This document shows positions 10,911-20,045 of a stretch of 64,000 nucleotides of DNA, piece after piece (position 1 is the first letter of the stretch; the number at the start of each line of letters is the position of its first letter). The stretch is from Martinezella rhizogenes (GTDB lineage: Bacteria; Pseudomonadota; Alphaproteobacteria; Rhizobiales; Rhizobiaceae), in NCBI RefSeq assembly GCF_007002745.1, contig NZ_SGNY01000007.1, positions 62,001-126,000 on the forward strand, written 5' to 3'. The position numbers were made by a program, and so were the translations under genes. The notes under the pieces were generated by a model, which was given only the letters and a program-made list of their open reading frames with translations, had not been told where the DNA came from and did not search any database.

Positions 10911-11660
10911 TCAGCTTTCGCGATAGACCTGAAAACCGGCAAAGGACTGGTTGACCGGCATGAGTTCGAGGCTGTTGATATTGATGTGTTTAGGCTGCGA
11001 GGCGACCCAATAGATCGTATTGGCGATATCGTCTGCCGTGATCGGATTGACACCCTTATAAAGATTGTCCGACGCATCCTGGTTGCCGCCGGTGCGCACC
11101 AGTGTGAATTCGGTTTCGCACATGCCGGGTTCGATGGAAGTGACGCGCACGCCCTTGCCATGCAGGTCCGAACGAAGGCCCAGCGAGAACTGCCGCAGGA
11201 AAGCTTTCGTGCCGGCATAAACGTTGCCGCCGGCATAGGGCCAGTGCGCGGCGACCGAAGAGAGGTTGACGACAATACCCTTACGCTCGATCAGCGTGGG
11301 CAATAGAAGGTGAGTGACGTTCAACAGGCCGGTGATATTGGTGTTCACCATGGTCTGCCAGTCTTTCAGCGGCACCTGCGGCGCGGGCGCCGTGCCAAGC
11401 GCAAGGCCGGCATTGTTGACGAGAATGTCGATATCCCGGAAGCCCTCCGGCAACGCAGCCAGCGCCTTTGCCGTCGCATCCTCATCGGTAATGTCGAAAG
11501 CGGCACCATGGAAGGCCGAGCCGAGTTCCGCCGCTAGCGCCTCCAGCCGTTCCGCCCGCCGGCCTGTGCCGATGACCTTCCAGCCTTCCCTGATGAAGCG
11601 CCGCGCCGTAGCCTGGCCGAAACCGGATGTGGCGCCGGTGATAAGAATGGTACCGCTCAT
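10911..11660 (-). CDS. Short-chain dehydrogenase/reductase (YdfG-like)
   Basis: A 249-residue classical SDR. The cofactor motif TGATSGFG follows the first strand, with GTGRR at the end of strand two indicating NADP preference; NNAG and the catalytic Ser, Tyr and Lys (SSVAAHWPYAGGNVYAGTK) are present. It resembles YdfG-type enzymes that oxidise 3-hydroxy acids such as L-allo-threonine or reduce the corresponding aldehydes. Its ATG overlaps the stop of the nucleoside deoxyribosyltransferase gene, so the two are co-translated. Confidence 0.85.
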   Translation of the reverse strand: MSGTILITGATSGFGQATARRFIREGWKVIGTGRRAERLEALAAELGSAFHGAAFDITDEDATAKALAALPEGFRDIDILVNNAGLALGTAPAPQVPLKDWQTMVNTNITGLLNVTHLLLPTLIERKGIVVNLSSVAAHWPYAGGNVYAGTKAFLRQFSLGLRSDLHGKGVRVTSIEPGMCETEFTLVRTGGNQDASDNLYKGVNPITADDIANTIYWVASQPKHININSLELMPVNQSFAGFQVYRES

Positions 11661-12271
11661 GATGATGTCTCCGCTAATTTCGTTCTGTCAGGATCAGTCT
11701 GTCCCAGTAATTTCTCCGCCGCCGCCGCAAGGCAGCGTTTATAGGCGTCGAGGTCCGTATAGAGCGCCTCTTCAGGCGCATTGCCGACAATGATGACCCC
11801 ACCGCGCCGCACAATTCCACCATGCAGCATGAGATTGTCGACCATGTCGAAATTCTCGATCGACAGCCCGTCCGGCCCGCGATAACGGCCCGTTTCATCG
11901 ATGGTGGCAACACCGCCATAATGCGCCTTGATGCGGGTGAAGTGATTGGCCGCGACATTGGTATAGGCGAAAACCGGCTTGCCCAGCGCGCACATGAAAC
12001 CCAGCTCAAAGCTTGTTCCCGTATCGGCGGCGATACCGCGAAACGGTGTGAGATTGGCAATCACCGCATCCGCTTCCAGCATCATCCGCTCGTCAACGGC
12101 ATTGATGTTGCAGCCATGGCCGATCCGGGTATCCGCCGGCGGAATCTGCAGATCACCCGGTGAAAGCGGCGTAAAACCGGCATCCCGGGCCAGCGAGGCC
12201 TTGAGATCGAGCATTTCACGCGCGTTCGGGAGGAAGACTTCCGGTCCGGCGAGATAGATTTTCTTTGTCAT
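11657..12271 (-). CDS. Nucleoside 2-deoxyribosyltransferase family protein
   Basis: A 204-residue protein with the N-terminal YLAGPEVF motif and the region DTGTSFELGFMCALGKPVFAY, where the Glu of FELG is the nucleophile that forms the deoxyribosyl intermediate in this family. The expected role is exchange or hydrolysis of the base of a deoxynucleoside or nucleotide, in salvage or clean-up. It overlaps the downstream SDR gene by four bases. Substrate preference cannot be read. Confidence 0.85.
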   Translation of the reverse strand: MTKKIYLAGPEVFLPNAREMLDLKASLARDAGFTPLSPGDLQIPPADTRIGHGCNINAVDERMMLEADAVIANLTPFRGIAADTGTSFELGFMCALGKPVFAYTNVAANHFTRIKAHYGGVATIDETGRYRGPDGLSIENFDMVDNLMLHGGIVRRGGVIIVGNAPEEALYTDLDAYKRCLAAAAEKLLGQTDPDRTKLAETSS

Positions 12272-12434
12272 CGGGAATTCATGCGTTTTGTAAGAAAAGG
12301 ATTTCCCGAACCTAACCCGGGGACTTTCGCAAAGGCAAGCGCGAAGCCACGCCGAACCGACCCATAAAACGGTATCATCAGGCCATTCTTTCCGTTATAG
12401 CCGGAGCAACCGACTGCAATTTCTGGAGCAAGAC
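12272..12434. promoter_or_regulatory. Divergent intergenic region
   Basis: The 163 bp between the deoxyribosyltransferase gene (minus) and RNase D (plus) should hold both promoters. I see no convincing operator or hairpin. The sequence GGAGCAAGAC just before 12435 is the probable RNase D ribosome site. Confidence 0.4.
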
Positions 12435-13061
12435 ATGGCCGCAACCATTCGCTATCACGAAGGCGATATTTCCGCCGAAGATACCGCGCGTTATACCGGG
12501 GCCATCGCAATCGACACGGAAACACTCGGGCTGGTGCCGCGCCGCGACCGTCTCTGTGTCGTCCAGCTTTCGCCGGGCGATGGCACTGCGGATGTCATCC
12601 GTATCGCCGCCGGACAGAAACAGGCCCCCAACCTCGTGCGCATGCTCGAAGATCCCGCCCACCAGAAGATCTTTCATTATGGCCGTTTCGATATTGCCGT
12701 CCTGTTCCACACCTTTGGCGTGACAACCACGCCGGTTTTCTGCACCAAGATCGCCTCCCGCCTCACCCGCACCTATACCGACCGGCACGGCCTGAAGGAC
12801 AATCTGAAGGAGATGCTGGAAGTCGATATTTCCAAGGCGCAGCAATCCTCCGACTGGGCCGCGGAGACGCTATCGCCCGCCCAGCTCGAATATGCCGCCT
12901 CCGATGTGCTGCACCTGCACGCGCTGCGCGACAAGCTGACCCACCGCCTTGTGCGCGATGGCCGCCTTGATCATGCCGACGCCTGTTTCGCGTTTCTGCC
13001 GACCCGCGCCAAGCTCGATCTTCTCGGCTGGGAAGAAACGGATATTTTCGCCCATAGCTGA
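12435..13061 (+). CDS. rnd: Short ribonuclease D (3'-5' exonuclease)
   Basis: A 208-residue DEDDy exonuclease. ExoI is IDTETLGL (D27, E29), ExoII lies around HYGRFDIAVL, and ExoIII is the tyrosine form YAASDVLHLHALRDKL. The protein ends shortly after the exonuclease domain and lacks the HRDC domains of E. coli RNase D (about 375 residues), as do many alphaproteobacterial copies. It trims 3' ends of structured RNAs such as tRNA precursors. It stands alone, divergent from the deoxyribosyltransferase gene. Confidence 0.85.
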   Translation: MAATIRYHEGDISAEDTARYTGAIAIDTETLGLVPRRDRLCVVQLSPGDGTADVIRIAAGQKQAPNLVRMLEDPAHQKIFHYGRFDIAVLFHTFGVTTTPVFCTKIASRLTRTYTDRHGLKDNLKEMLEVDISKAQQSSDWAAETLSPAQLEYAASDVLHLHALRDKLTHRLVRDGRLDHADACFAFLPTRAKLDLLGWEETDIFAHS

Positions 13062-13142
13062 GCGTTTTTACGCCTGGTTAAGCACTGATTTACCGAATTT
13101 GCCTATTCTCGGCCGCAACTTTGGGTGGCCGGGATTTTTCAG

Positions 13143-14375
13143 ATGATTACTCCGCTGCAGCAGACAGCCAGGATAGCCGTCAGCGACCTCATGCGGTCGA
13201 TGGTCGAGACTATCGAGGAACGTCAGCGCGAAGAGCAGGAAAAGGCGAACGGCACCAAAAAGGATGAGGCGGTCAAGACCCAGCCGCAACCAGACCAAAG
13301 CCAGCGTGTCGCCAATGAAAAGATAAGCGCCTATCTGTTCGGCATCATGAAACCGGACCCGGATGCCTTCGCCTCGCTCGTCTCCCGCTTCTCCTCCGCC
13401 CTTGGTGTCACCCAGGAAAAGGACGAATCGAGCTTCTCGTTTGCGCGAAGACTTCAGGACGCGCTGACCCTGACAGGCGGCTTTGAAAAGGCCGATGCGC
13501 AGGGGAAAGCCACGACAATTTCCCTGAAATCCTTCGGCGTTTCGGAAGCACAGGTCGTAGACGTGCTGAACAATGGCGCCACCGCCAAGACCGACCCCAT
13601 GGCCGCCCTTGCCGCCCGCATTGCAGAAAGCGCTGGCCTGACGGGCAAGGAAGAGGATTTCGGTGTGCAGATGTCGGATGCCATCATGGCAGCGCGTGCG
13701 ACCTTGCCGAAAAGCATCAACGATCTTGAAGAATCCACCGGCCTGAAGGAACTCGGCGTTTCAGCCCAGCAGATGATCGCCGCCATCGCCAATCCCTTCG
13801 GCGACGCGGCACGCGCCGTGAAGGATGCCCTGAACGAGCAGGCGCAGGGCACCCTGTTCATGACACGCGAAACGATGAAGGTCATCCAGCGCCTGGAAGA
13901 TGTCGCCGACCCGAAAACCAAGGAAGAATTGCAGGCCGAGCGCGGCGAAAATCGCATCGGCGAAGTCAACGATGCCGAGGTGAAGGCCGAGCGGGAACAG
14001 GATATCCAGAGCCGCGACGCGCAGGGAAAACTCGAGGATGTGCAGGAACTTCAGGAGGTCGTGAAGGAACACAACGACGCTTCCGCCGGTGAAAAAACGG
14101 ATGGCGCGGAGGGGCAAGGTCCGGTCGATATTTCATCGGAAATCGCCCTGATTTCTGTGCTTGCGGCCGCGCCGGACGAAGAAGCTACCCCGGCTGAAAA
14201 CGATAATGCGCCTGCAGAGGCGGGTAAGGCCAAAACAGACGCGACCACCACACCGGCCGATGCGGAAGCATTGCTGGACGCGATGGCGGTTGTCGATGAC
14301 GCCCGCAGCGCCATTTTGCCGATCTCGATCGACGATAACGGTCTTTATGAACTGCTGAAGAAAAAGGCGGCATGA
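13143..14375 (+). CDS. Uncharacterised protein A: tandem ~75-residue repeat and acidic C-terminal region
   Basis: A 410-residue protein that I do not recognise. Residues 76-150 and 154-225 form a tandem repeat: each unit has a helical block ending in (S/T)DA-like residues and then LK-(S/E)-(F/L)-GVS-x-(A/Q)Q. The C-terminal half is acidic and low in complexity, and the protein ends DDNGLYELLKKKAA. No signal peptide or membrane segment is evident. I chose the ATG at 13143; a GTG at 13125 adds six residues. Two further genes downstream on the same strand share its repeat or its tail, suggesting one functional unit. Confidence 0.7.
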   Translation: MITPLQQTARIAVSDLMRSMVETIEERQREEQEKANGTKKDEAVKTQPQPDQSQRVANEKISAYLFGIMKPDPDAFASLVSRFSSALGVTQEKDESSFSFARRLQDALTLTGGFEKADAQGKATTISLKSFGVSEAQVVDVLNNGATAKTDPMAALAARIAESAGLTGKEEDFGVQMSDAIMAARATLPKSINDLEESTGLKELGVSAQQMIAAIANPFGDAARAVKDALNEQAQGTLFMTRETMKVIQRLEDVADPKTKEELQAERGENRIGEVNDAEVKAEREQDIQSRDAQGKLEDVQELQEVVKEHNDASAGEKTDGAEGQGPVDISSEIALISVLAAAPDEEATPAENDNAPAEAGKAKTDATTTPADAEALLDAMAVVDDARSAILPISIDDNGLYELLKKKAA

Positions 14376-14422
14376 TTGCCGCTTGCGACCGTATTTGAGC
14401 GAAACATGATGTGAGTTCAGAC

Positions 14423-14731
14423 ATGTCCGATATTTCCGGCCTATCCGGCAGCGCCGGCCTCGATGCCGAACCGAATACCGCGCAGGCATTGCTCTCGATA
14501 GCGGCCCCGCCACTCGCCCCGGATAACGCGAACTTCCTCGCGCCCGGCGAGGATGACGACACCATCGATCCCGTGGAAATTCGACCCGAGAGAAGCTTTC
14601 CCAAGGCGAGCTGGCTCGATGCCATGCCGCCGGAGGCCATGGAAGTGCCCGTCAGCGAACCCGACCACATTTCCTCGGTCAATTCCGACGATAACGGGCT
14701 TTACCGCATGTTCATCGGCGTTTCGCCGTGA
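14423..14731 (+). CDS. Uncharacterised protein B: small acidic protein with the same DDNGLY tail
   Basis: A 102-residue acidic protein rich in Asp, Glu, Pro and Ala and probably mostly disordered. I do not recognise it. Its C-terminus, VNSDDNGLYRMFIGVSP, repeats the DDNGLY motif found at the end of the protein encoded 47 bp upstream. A GTG at 14411 would add four residues; the ATG at 14423 was preferred. The strong match in such a short tail suggests a shared interaction or targeting signal. Confidence 0.6.
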   Translation: MSDISGLSGSAGLDAEPNTAQALLSIAAPPLAPDNANFLAPGEDDDTIDPVEIRPERSFPKASWLDAMPPEAMEVPVSEPDHISSVNSDDNGLYRMFIGVSP

Positions 14732-14998
14732 GCGGAGCCATCCGGCACAATTTATGGTTAGCCAAATATTAATCTCTGCGCGGCAAGCTTCGACTTGATG
14801 ATTCTGTGTGTGCCGAAGAGAGCTGGCATTCGCGCCAGCGGCATATACGGGCGCTCCCGCATGAGCGGGCGAGATGACACCTGTACATCACCGGCGCGGC
14901 AATCTTTCAACAGACGGGCCAGACGCGAACCAGAGAGCCAGTGTGGATTGGCCCTTTCGCAAGCCAGCGGCGGTAATCGATAGGAACGGAGCGCACCC
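14732..14998. other. 267-bp intergenic region
   Basis: No gene or convincing terminator is visible. AT-rich sequence at about 14752-14775 could hold the promoter of the next gene, whose ribosome site AGGAACGGAG lies just before 14999. Confidence 0.35.
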
Positions 14999-16546
14999 AT
15001 GTTACCGCCTGTAACGAAAATTTCGGCAGCCGATGCCGCCTATGGAACGACAGTTCCGCCGGCGACCCGCGGGCAGCCGAAAGACGCCGTGATCCCGCAG
15101 GTGACCAATCCTGCTCCCGACAATGGCAGCAGTATTTTTGCCAAAGCCGCGGTCGCCTCGCTGACCAGCGAATTTCAACTTTCCCGCAGCACCGCCGTAC
15201 TGGCGGAAACGCTCGGTAAATTGATGAACCTGCCACGGCGCGACGGCGAAGCCATCGAGACTTATGTGGTGCGCCTGACGGACGCGCTGCGCACCATGCC
15301 CCCCGCGCAACGCCTGGCGCTGGAACAGCAGGTCAGCAAGGCCCTGCAGGGCTTGAGCCTTTCGATGCTGGCCGAAATTCTGAAACAGCCCACTGGTCCG
15401 GAAGCGGCCCGTCTCGCCCTGCTGATCGAGCTTTCCCGCTATAAGGGAATGGATCTGGCAGCGAAAGCGGTGGTTTCTTCCTATCAGCAAAACAATCCCG
15501 CCAGTTCGGCACCCACGCAGCCGAGACCCCAGAGCCGCCAAAGCCAGAATTCCGGAAACCACCAGAATGCCGCTGCGGCTGCGCAACCGGCAAGCGCGGC
15601 AGCGACCGCCCGACTTCTGCCTTTGCTCATCAGTCCGCTCGCCCTCGGTGGCGCAGCGATAAAAAACGTCATCGCGGCGCAGATAGGGCCACCGGATCTA
15701 CGGGCGAGCCTTTCCGCACCGGCAACAGACATGCCCGAACCTGCGCCGGCAGCCTCAAAACCGGAGGGAAAAGCGGGAGGTGTGGGACGCCCGCCTCAAT
15801 CACCCGCAGGCAACGTGACCAGGGAAATAACGGCAGAGGCACGCCTGGCAAACTCGCCGCGGGCTGAAAATGGCGAGATGCGCCCGGCGCTCCCCCTTCG
15901 GGATATGATGAAGGCGGAGCAGAAGGAAATGCGCACGCCCCTGCCCCAGTCTTCTGGCCAGTCTTCTGGCCAACCTGCGGGCGATGCCAAGACCATGGAA
16001 AACCTGCTGCTCGCCGCCCTTGCCGGAAAACTTCCCTCCAGAGCCGCGCCCGGCGCGCAATCACCTTTCCCGCCGCCGGGCACCGCGCCGCAGCAGCTCG
16101 AGAATCAGCCGGCCGAAAAGACCGCGGTGCCGACGCCGCTCATCCATCCCTCCGGCGAGGAGGCGGAGACGATTGCCAACCGTCCGGAGGCCCAGCCCCT
16201 CCCCCGCGCAGCACTCGATCCGGAAACGAGAATGGCGATGCTCGAACAATCGGCCTCACAATCGCTGATCGCCGCCGCTCTCGCAAAAGACGGCACACCG
16301 CTGCCGCTGGTCGCCTATCCGCCAGCGGAAGAGGATTATGAATCGGAAACACCACCCCGCGGTGGCGGCCCGTTCTCTGAAGATGAAGCGGAAGGCGAAG
16401 CTGACGGCGAAAACGCCGAAGCTCCGGAAGAGGCGGAAGAGCGGCTGGCCGCCAATGACGAGACCGGAGAACAGGAAAGCCCACCGGAAGCGGCTTACGA
16501 CGATAGCGCGGAAAATTATTATCTCAGAATGAGCGGCATGCTCTGA
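14999..16546 (+). CDS. Uncharacterised protein C: repeat-unit protein with Pro/Ala-rich and acidic regions
   Basis: A 515-residue protein that I do not recognise. Residues 67-137 match the repeat unit found twice in protein A: compare the end LTDALRTMP and then LQGLSLSMLAEILKQPTGPEAA with LKELGVSAQQMIAAIANPFGDAA. The middle is rich in Gln, Pro, Ala and Ser, and the final 80 residues are strongly acidic. It ends YDDSAENYYLRMSGML, loosely like the Asp-Asp/Tyr tails of proteins A and B. A short hydrophobic segment near 205-222 is weak for a membrane helix. Length and composition suggest a scaffold rather than an enzyme. Confidence 0.7.
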   Translation: MLPPVTKISAADAAYGTTVPPATRGQPKDAVIPQVTNPAPDNGSSIFAKAAVASLTSEFQLSRSTAVLAETLGKLMNLPRRDGEAIETYVVRLTDALRTMPPAQRLALEQQVSKALQGLSLSMLAEILKQPTGPEAARLALLIELSRYKGMDLAAKAVVSSYQQNNPASSAPTQPRPQSRQSQNSGNHQNAAAAAQPASAAATARLLPLLISPLALGGAAIKNVIAAQIGPPDLRASLSAPATDMPEPAPAASKPEGKAGGVGRPPQSPAGNVTREITAEARLANSPRAENGEMRPALPLRDMMKAEQKEMRTPLPQSSGQSSGQPAGDAKTMENLLLAALAGKLPSRAAPGAQSPFPPPGTAPQQLENQPAEKTAVPTPLIHPSGEEAETIANRPEAQPLPRAALDPETRMAMLEQSASQSLIAAALAKDGTPLPLVAYPPAEEDYESETPPRGGGPFSEDEAEGEADGENAEAPEEAEERLAANDETGEQESPPEAAYDDSAENYYLRMSGML

Positions 16547-16592
16547 GTTTCAGGTGACCACCCGTCTCCGATGACGCGAAAACTGCGCCAAT

Positions 16593-16620
16593 AAAAAACC
16601 CGCCGGAAAATTCCGGCGGG
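16593..16620 (-). terminator. Terminator of rpsA
   Basis: A 10-bp GC-rich stem (16599-16608 with 16611-16620) is followed on the minus strand by a run of six T. It lies 27 bp past the rpsA stop codon. The plus-strand side has only TTCTTC, so it acts mainly on rpsA but also faces the end of protein C. Confidence 0.85.
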
Positions 16621-16646
16621 TTCTTCATTTCAAAAGATCAGAGCGA

Positions 16647-18347
16647 TTATTCGCCGCGGTTCTTCAGAGCCGCGCCGAGGATGTCGCCGAGCGAAGCGCC
16701 CGAGTCGGAAGAACCGAACTGTGCGACGGCTTCCTTCTCTTCAGCGATTTCCAGAGCCTTGATCGAAAGCATGACCTTGCGATCCTTCTTGGAGAAGTTG
16801 ACGACGCGAGCGTCGAAAACCTGGCCAACCGAGAAACGCTCCGGACGCTGATCGTCGCGATCGCGTGCGAGGTCGTTGCGGCGGATGAAGGAGGTGAGGT
16901 CTTCGTGGTTTACGAGCTTCACTTCAACGCCACCGTCGTTAACGGCGATGACTTCGCACGAAACAACAGCGTTCTTGCGCAGGTCGCCGGACGAAGCGGC
17001 TTCGCCGACAGCATCCTTGCCAAGCTGCTTGATGCCGAGCGAGATGCGTTCCTTCTCGACGTCAACGTCAAGAACGACAGCCTTGACGACGTCACCCTTG
17101 TTGAACTCTTCGATGACCTGCTCGCCCGGACGGTTCCAGTCGAGATCCGACAGGTGAACCATGCCGTCGACATCGCCTTCGAGGCCGATGAACAGACCGA
17201 ATTCGGTCTTGTTCTTGACTTCGCCCTCAACTTCAGTGCCGGCCGGATGGCTGTAGGCAAATGCCTGCCACGGGTTTTCCAGCGTCTGCTTGAGGCCGAG
17301 CGAGATACGGCGCTTGGACGGATCGACTTCGAGAACGACAACGTCGACTTCCTGGCTCGTGGACAGGATCTTGCCGGGATGTACGTTCTTCTTGGTCCAG
17401 GACATTTCGGAAATGTGGATCAGGCCTTCGATGCCCGGCTCCAGCTCAACGAATGCACCGTAGTCGGTGATGTTCGTGACCGTACCGGAGATCTTCTTGC
17501 CAACCGGGTACTTGGCGGAGATGCCATCCCACGGATCGGACTCGAGCTGCTTCATGCCGAGCGAGATACGGTGGGTTTCCTGGTTGATGCGGATGATCTG
17601 AACCTTGACCTGCTGGCCAATGTTGAGGATTTCCGAAGGATGGTTGACGCGGCGCCATGCCATGTCGGTAACGTGCAGCAGGCCGTCGATGCCGCCGAGG
17701 TCAACGAACGCACCGTAATCGGTGATGTTCTTGACGACGCCGTCAACAACCTGGCCTTCTTCGAGGTTCTGAACGATTTCAGAACGCTGCTCGGCACGCG
17801 ACTCTTCGAGAACCGTACGGCGCGAAACAACGATGTTGCCGCGACGCTTGTCCATCTTGAGGATTTCGAAGGGCTGCGGGTTGTGCATCAGCGGGGTAAC
17901 GTCGCGGATCGGACGGATGTCGACCTGCGAACGCGGAAGGAAGGCAACGGCGCCGTCCAGATCGACGGTGAAACCACCCTTGACCTGGTTGAAGATAACG
18001 CCTTCGACGCGCTCGCCAGCTTCGAACTTGGCTTCGAGCTTGACCCAGCTTTCTTCGCGGCGAGCCTTCTCGCGCGACAGAACGGCTTCGCCGAGAGCGT
18101 TTTCGATGCGCTCGACGTAAACTTCGACTTCGTCGCCGACCTTCAGCGTGCCGTCCTTGGACTTCGCGCCGAATTCCTTCAACGGTACGCGGCCTTCAAC
18201 CTTGAGGCCAACGTCGACGATGGCAACGTCCTTCTCGATTGCCGTTACGATACCCTTGGCAACATAGCCTTCGGCAAGATCGTTGGAGGCAAAGGATTCT
18301 TCGAGAAGCGCTGCGAAATCTTCGCGCGTGGGGGTAGATACTGACAT
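16647..18347 (-). CDS. rpsA: 30S ribosomal protein S1
   Basis: A 566-residue protein with six S1 RNA-binding domains in a row, visible as repeated GxVxxIxxxGxFVxL-type cores (for example GVVKNITDYGAFVDLGGIDGLLHVTDMAW and GTVTNITDYGAFVELEPGIEGLIH). S1 brings mRNA to the small subunit. The start was set at ATG 18347 (MSVSTPTREDFAALL), preceded by AGGAG; the frame extends upstream to 18371 without a better site. It follows cmk, as in most alphaproteobacteria, and has its own terminator. Confidence 0.97.
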   Translation of the reverse strand: MSVSTPTREDFAALLEESFASNDLAEGYVAKGIVTAIEKDVAIVDVGLKVEGRVPLKEFGAKSKDGTLKVGDEVEVYVERIENALGEAVLSREKARREESWVKLEAKFEAGERVEGVIFNQVKGGFTVDLDGAVAFLPRSQVDIRPIRDVTPLMHNPQPFEILKMDKRRGNIVVSRRTVLEESRAEQRSEIVQNLEEGQVVDGVVKNITDYGAFVDLGGIDGLLHVTDMAWRRVNHPSEILNIGQQVKVQIIRINQETHRISLGMKQLESDPWDGISAKYPVGKKISGTVTNITDYGAFVELEPGIEGLIHISEMSWTKKNVHPGKILSTSQEVDVVVLEVDPSKRRISLGLKQTLENPWQAFAYSHPAGTEVEGEVKNKTEFGLFIGLEGDVDGMVHLSDLDWNRPGEQVIEEFNKGDVVKAVVLDVDVEKERISLGIKQLGKDAVGEAASSGDLRKNAVVSCEVIAVNDGGVEVKLVNHEDLTSFIRRNDLARDRDDQRPERFSVGQVFDARVVNFSKKDRKVMLSIKALEIAEEKEAVAQFGSSDSGASLGDILGAALKNRGE

Positions 18348-18518
18348 GAAATCTCCTGGTTGCATCCGCACTAAGGCGAATACAAAAGCGCCGGTGGGCT
18401 AGTGTTGTTGATACCCGAACCCATGCCCGCCTTTTTAAAAGGCTTTCCGGCGCAAGGACATGTCTTCAGGCAATTCCGGACTAAACGCGGACCGAAATGA
18501 AGCGGTTCCGCGAAAAAC

Positions 18519-19151
18519 CTATTTCCTCAGGGCGGCGTCGATGATCGCCCGCGCGGCCTGAAACGCCGCCTCTATACTCATTTCCGACGTATCTAGCAAG
18601 TGCGCGTCTTCAGCCGGTTTCAACGGGCTGTCGGCGCGGCCCATGTCGCGCTCGTCGCGTTGCCTCACCTCGGCGAAGATGGCGTCGTAATCGGCCTCTC
18701 CACCATTGGTCAGAATTTCGTCGTAACGACGTCTTGCCCTGACATCAGGCGAAGCCGTGACATAAAGCTTCACCGGCGCATCCGGGCAGACCACCGTGCC
18801 GATGTCGCGGCCATCCAGCACCGTGCCCGGCTCCCTTGCCGCAAAACGCTGCTGCGCCTTGACGAGTGCGCGCCTCACCGGCGTCATCACCGCAATCTTC
18901 GACGCTGCTTCGCCGATATCGTGCCGGGAAAGCACCGAGCGGTCGAGGCCTGCAAGATCGAGTTCCAGCGCCACCTTTTCAGCCACACCCTCATCATCAA
19001 GCGGCAGGCCGGCATCGAGAAGGGCCTTGGCGGTGGCTCTATAGGTCAAGCCGGTATCGAGATGATGGAACCCATAGATTTCCGCTATCCTGCGCGACAA
19101 AGTTCCTTTGCCGGCCGCAGCCGGTCCATCTATGGCGATCGTGAATGTCAT
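18519..19151 (-). CDS. cmk: Cytidylate kinase
   Basis: A 210-residue kinase that phosphorylates CMP and dCMP with ATP. The P-loop GPAAAGKGT lies at residues 9-17; [12 protein letters not shown] and [15 protein letters not shown] are the nucleotide-binding regions of the family. The ATG at 19151 was chosen over an in-frame ATG at 19178 because the protein then begins at the usual [10 protein letters not shown] and an AGAGAG precedes it. It lies 171 bp upstream of rpsA. No aroA is found before it, although aroA-cmk-rpsA is a frequent order. Confidence 0.95.
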   Translation of the reverse strand: MTFTIAIDGPAAAGKGTLSRRIAEIYGFHHLDTGLTYRATAKALLDAGLPLDDEGVAEKVALELDLAGLDRSVLSRHDIGEAASKIAVMTPVRRALVKAQQRFAAREPGTVLDGRDIGTVVCPDAPVKLYVTASPDVRARRRYDEILTNGGEADYDAIFAEVRQRDERDMGRADSPLKPAEDAHLLDTSEMSIEAAFQAARAIIDAALRK

Positions 19152-19376
19152 GAAGCTCTCTGCCTGTGTGTGCGTCATTCATATAATATGGCGTTCGGCT
19201 GCTTCCAATCTTCATCAGCAGCCCGGCATATAAGGTGCGTTGCAAGGGTAATGCCCGAAGTTTGTCTTTGACACGAAAGACCGCAACGATTAAGGGGACC
19301 GGCTAGAAATTTTACAGTCTATGCCGGTTTTACGGCGTACACACCGAAACTCATTCGACAATTTGAGGCTTAGACA

Positions 19377-19766
19377 GTGGCAAAAGCGGACCTTGGTACC
19401 AAGCGCACAGACCCCGATACCGGCAAGAAGTTCTACGATCTGAACCGCAATCCGGTCGTTTCTCCCTATACCGGCAAGTCATGGCCGCTCTCCTTCTTCG
19501 AGGAAAGCACGGCACAGGCAAAGCTCGAACAGGCTGAGGAAGAGGAAGTAGCGGAAGTCGATACCGAAAACACGGAAGTCGAACTCGTATCGCTGGAAGA
19601 TGCCGATGGCGACAACAGCGGCGACGAGATTCCGGATATGGGCGACGACGAAGACGACGTGGAAATCGGCGACGACGACGATACCTTCCTTGAAGCTGAC
19701 GAAGACGACGATGATGACGACATGTCCGGCATCATCGGCGTTACGGGCGACGACGAAGAAGCTTGA
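19377..19766 (+). CDS. TIGR02300/FYDLN_acid family protein
   Basis: A 129-residue protein of unknown function that is widespread in alphaproteobacteria. The N-terminal 40 residues carry the family hallmark GTKRTDPDTGKKFYDLNRNP with two basic clusters; the rest is an extreme acidic tract of Asp and Glu ending in SGIIGVTGDDEEA. It starts with GTG at 19377. It is divergent from cmk and followed by a terminator and tRNA-Ala, a neighbourhood that I recall for this family. Confidence 0.9.
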   Translation: MAKADLGTKRTDPDTGKKFYDLNRNPVVSPYTGKSWPLSFFEESTAQAKLEQAEEEEVAEVDTENTEVELVSLEDADGDNSGDEIPDMGDDEDDVEIGDDDDTFLEADEDDDDDDMSGIIGVTGDDEEA

Positions 19767-19782
19767 TCTTATTGGATAAACC

Positions 19783-19819
19783 AGCCCGGCGACAAAAAAA
19801 TGAAGCCGGGCTGTTTTTT
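19783..19819 (+). terminator. Terminator of the FYDLN gene
   Basis: An 8-bp stem (19783-19790 with 19805-19812) with an A-rich loop is followed by seven T on the plus strand, 16 bp past the stop codon. Confidence 0.85.
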
Positions 19820-19918
19820 GTGCTTGCACTCTTCGATTAGCCGAAGTAGTAAGCCGCCACCGAACGGAACAACAGCCGCTTCGGTTCCCGGAACCGGACG
19901 AAATGCCGGAACCCTTAT

Positions 19919-19994
<76 letters not shown>

Positions 19995-20045
19995 AATCTT
20001 CCCAGGCACGATAAATCATCCAGAAGACAGACATAGCCCGACGTC

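Noticed and set aside
16905..18344. A 479-codon open frame on the plus strand opposite rpsA
   Set aside because: It is antisense to six clear S1 domains. The repeated look of its translation only mirrors the repeats of S1.
19620..19766. The extreme Asp/Glu run at the end of the FYDLN protein as a frameshift or repeat artefact
   Set aside because: The acidic tail is a normal feature of this protein family and the frame closes at a proper stop before a terminator.
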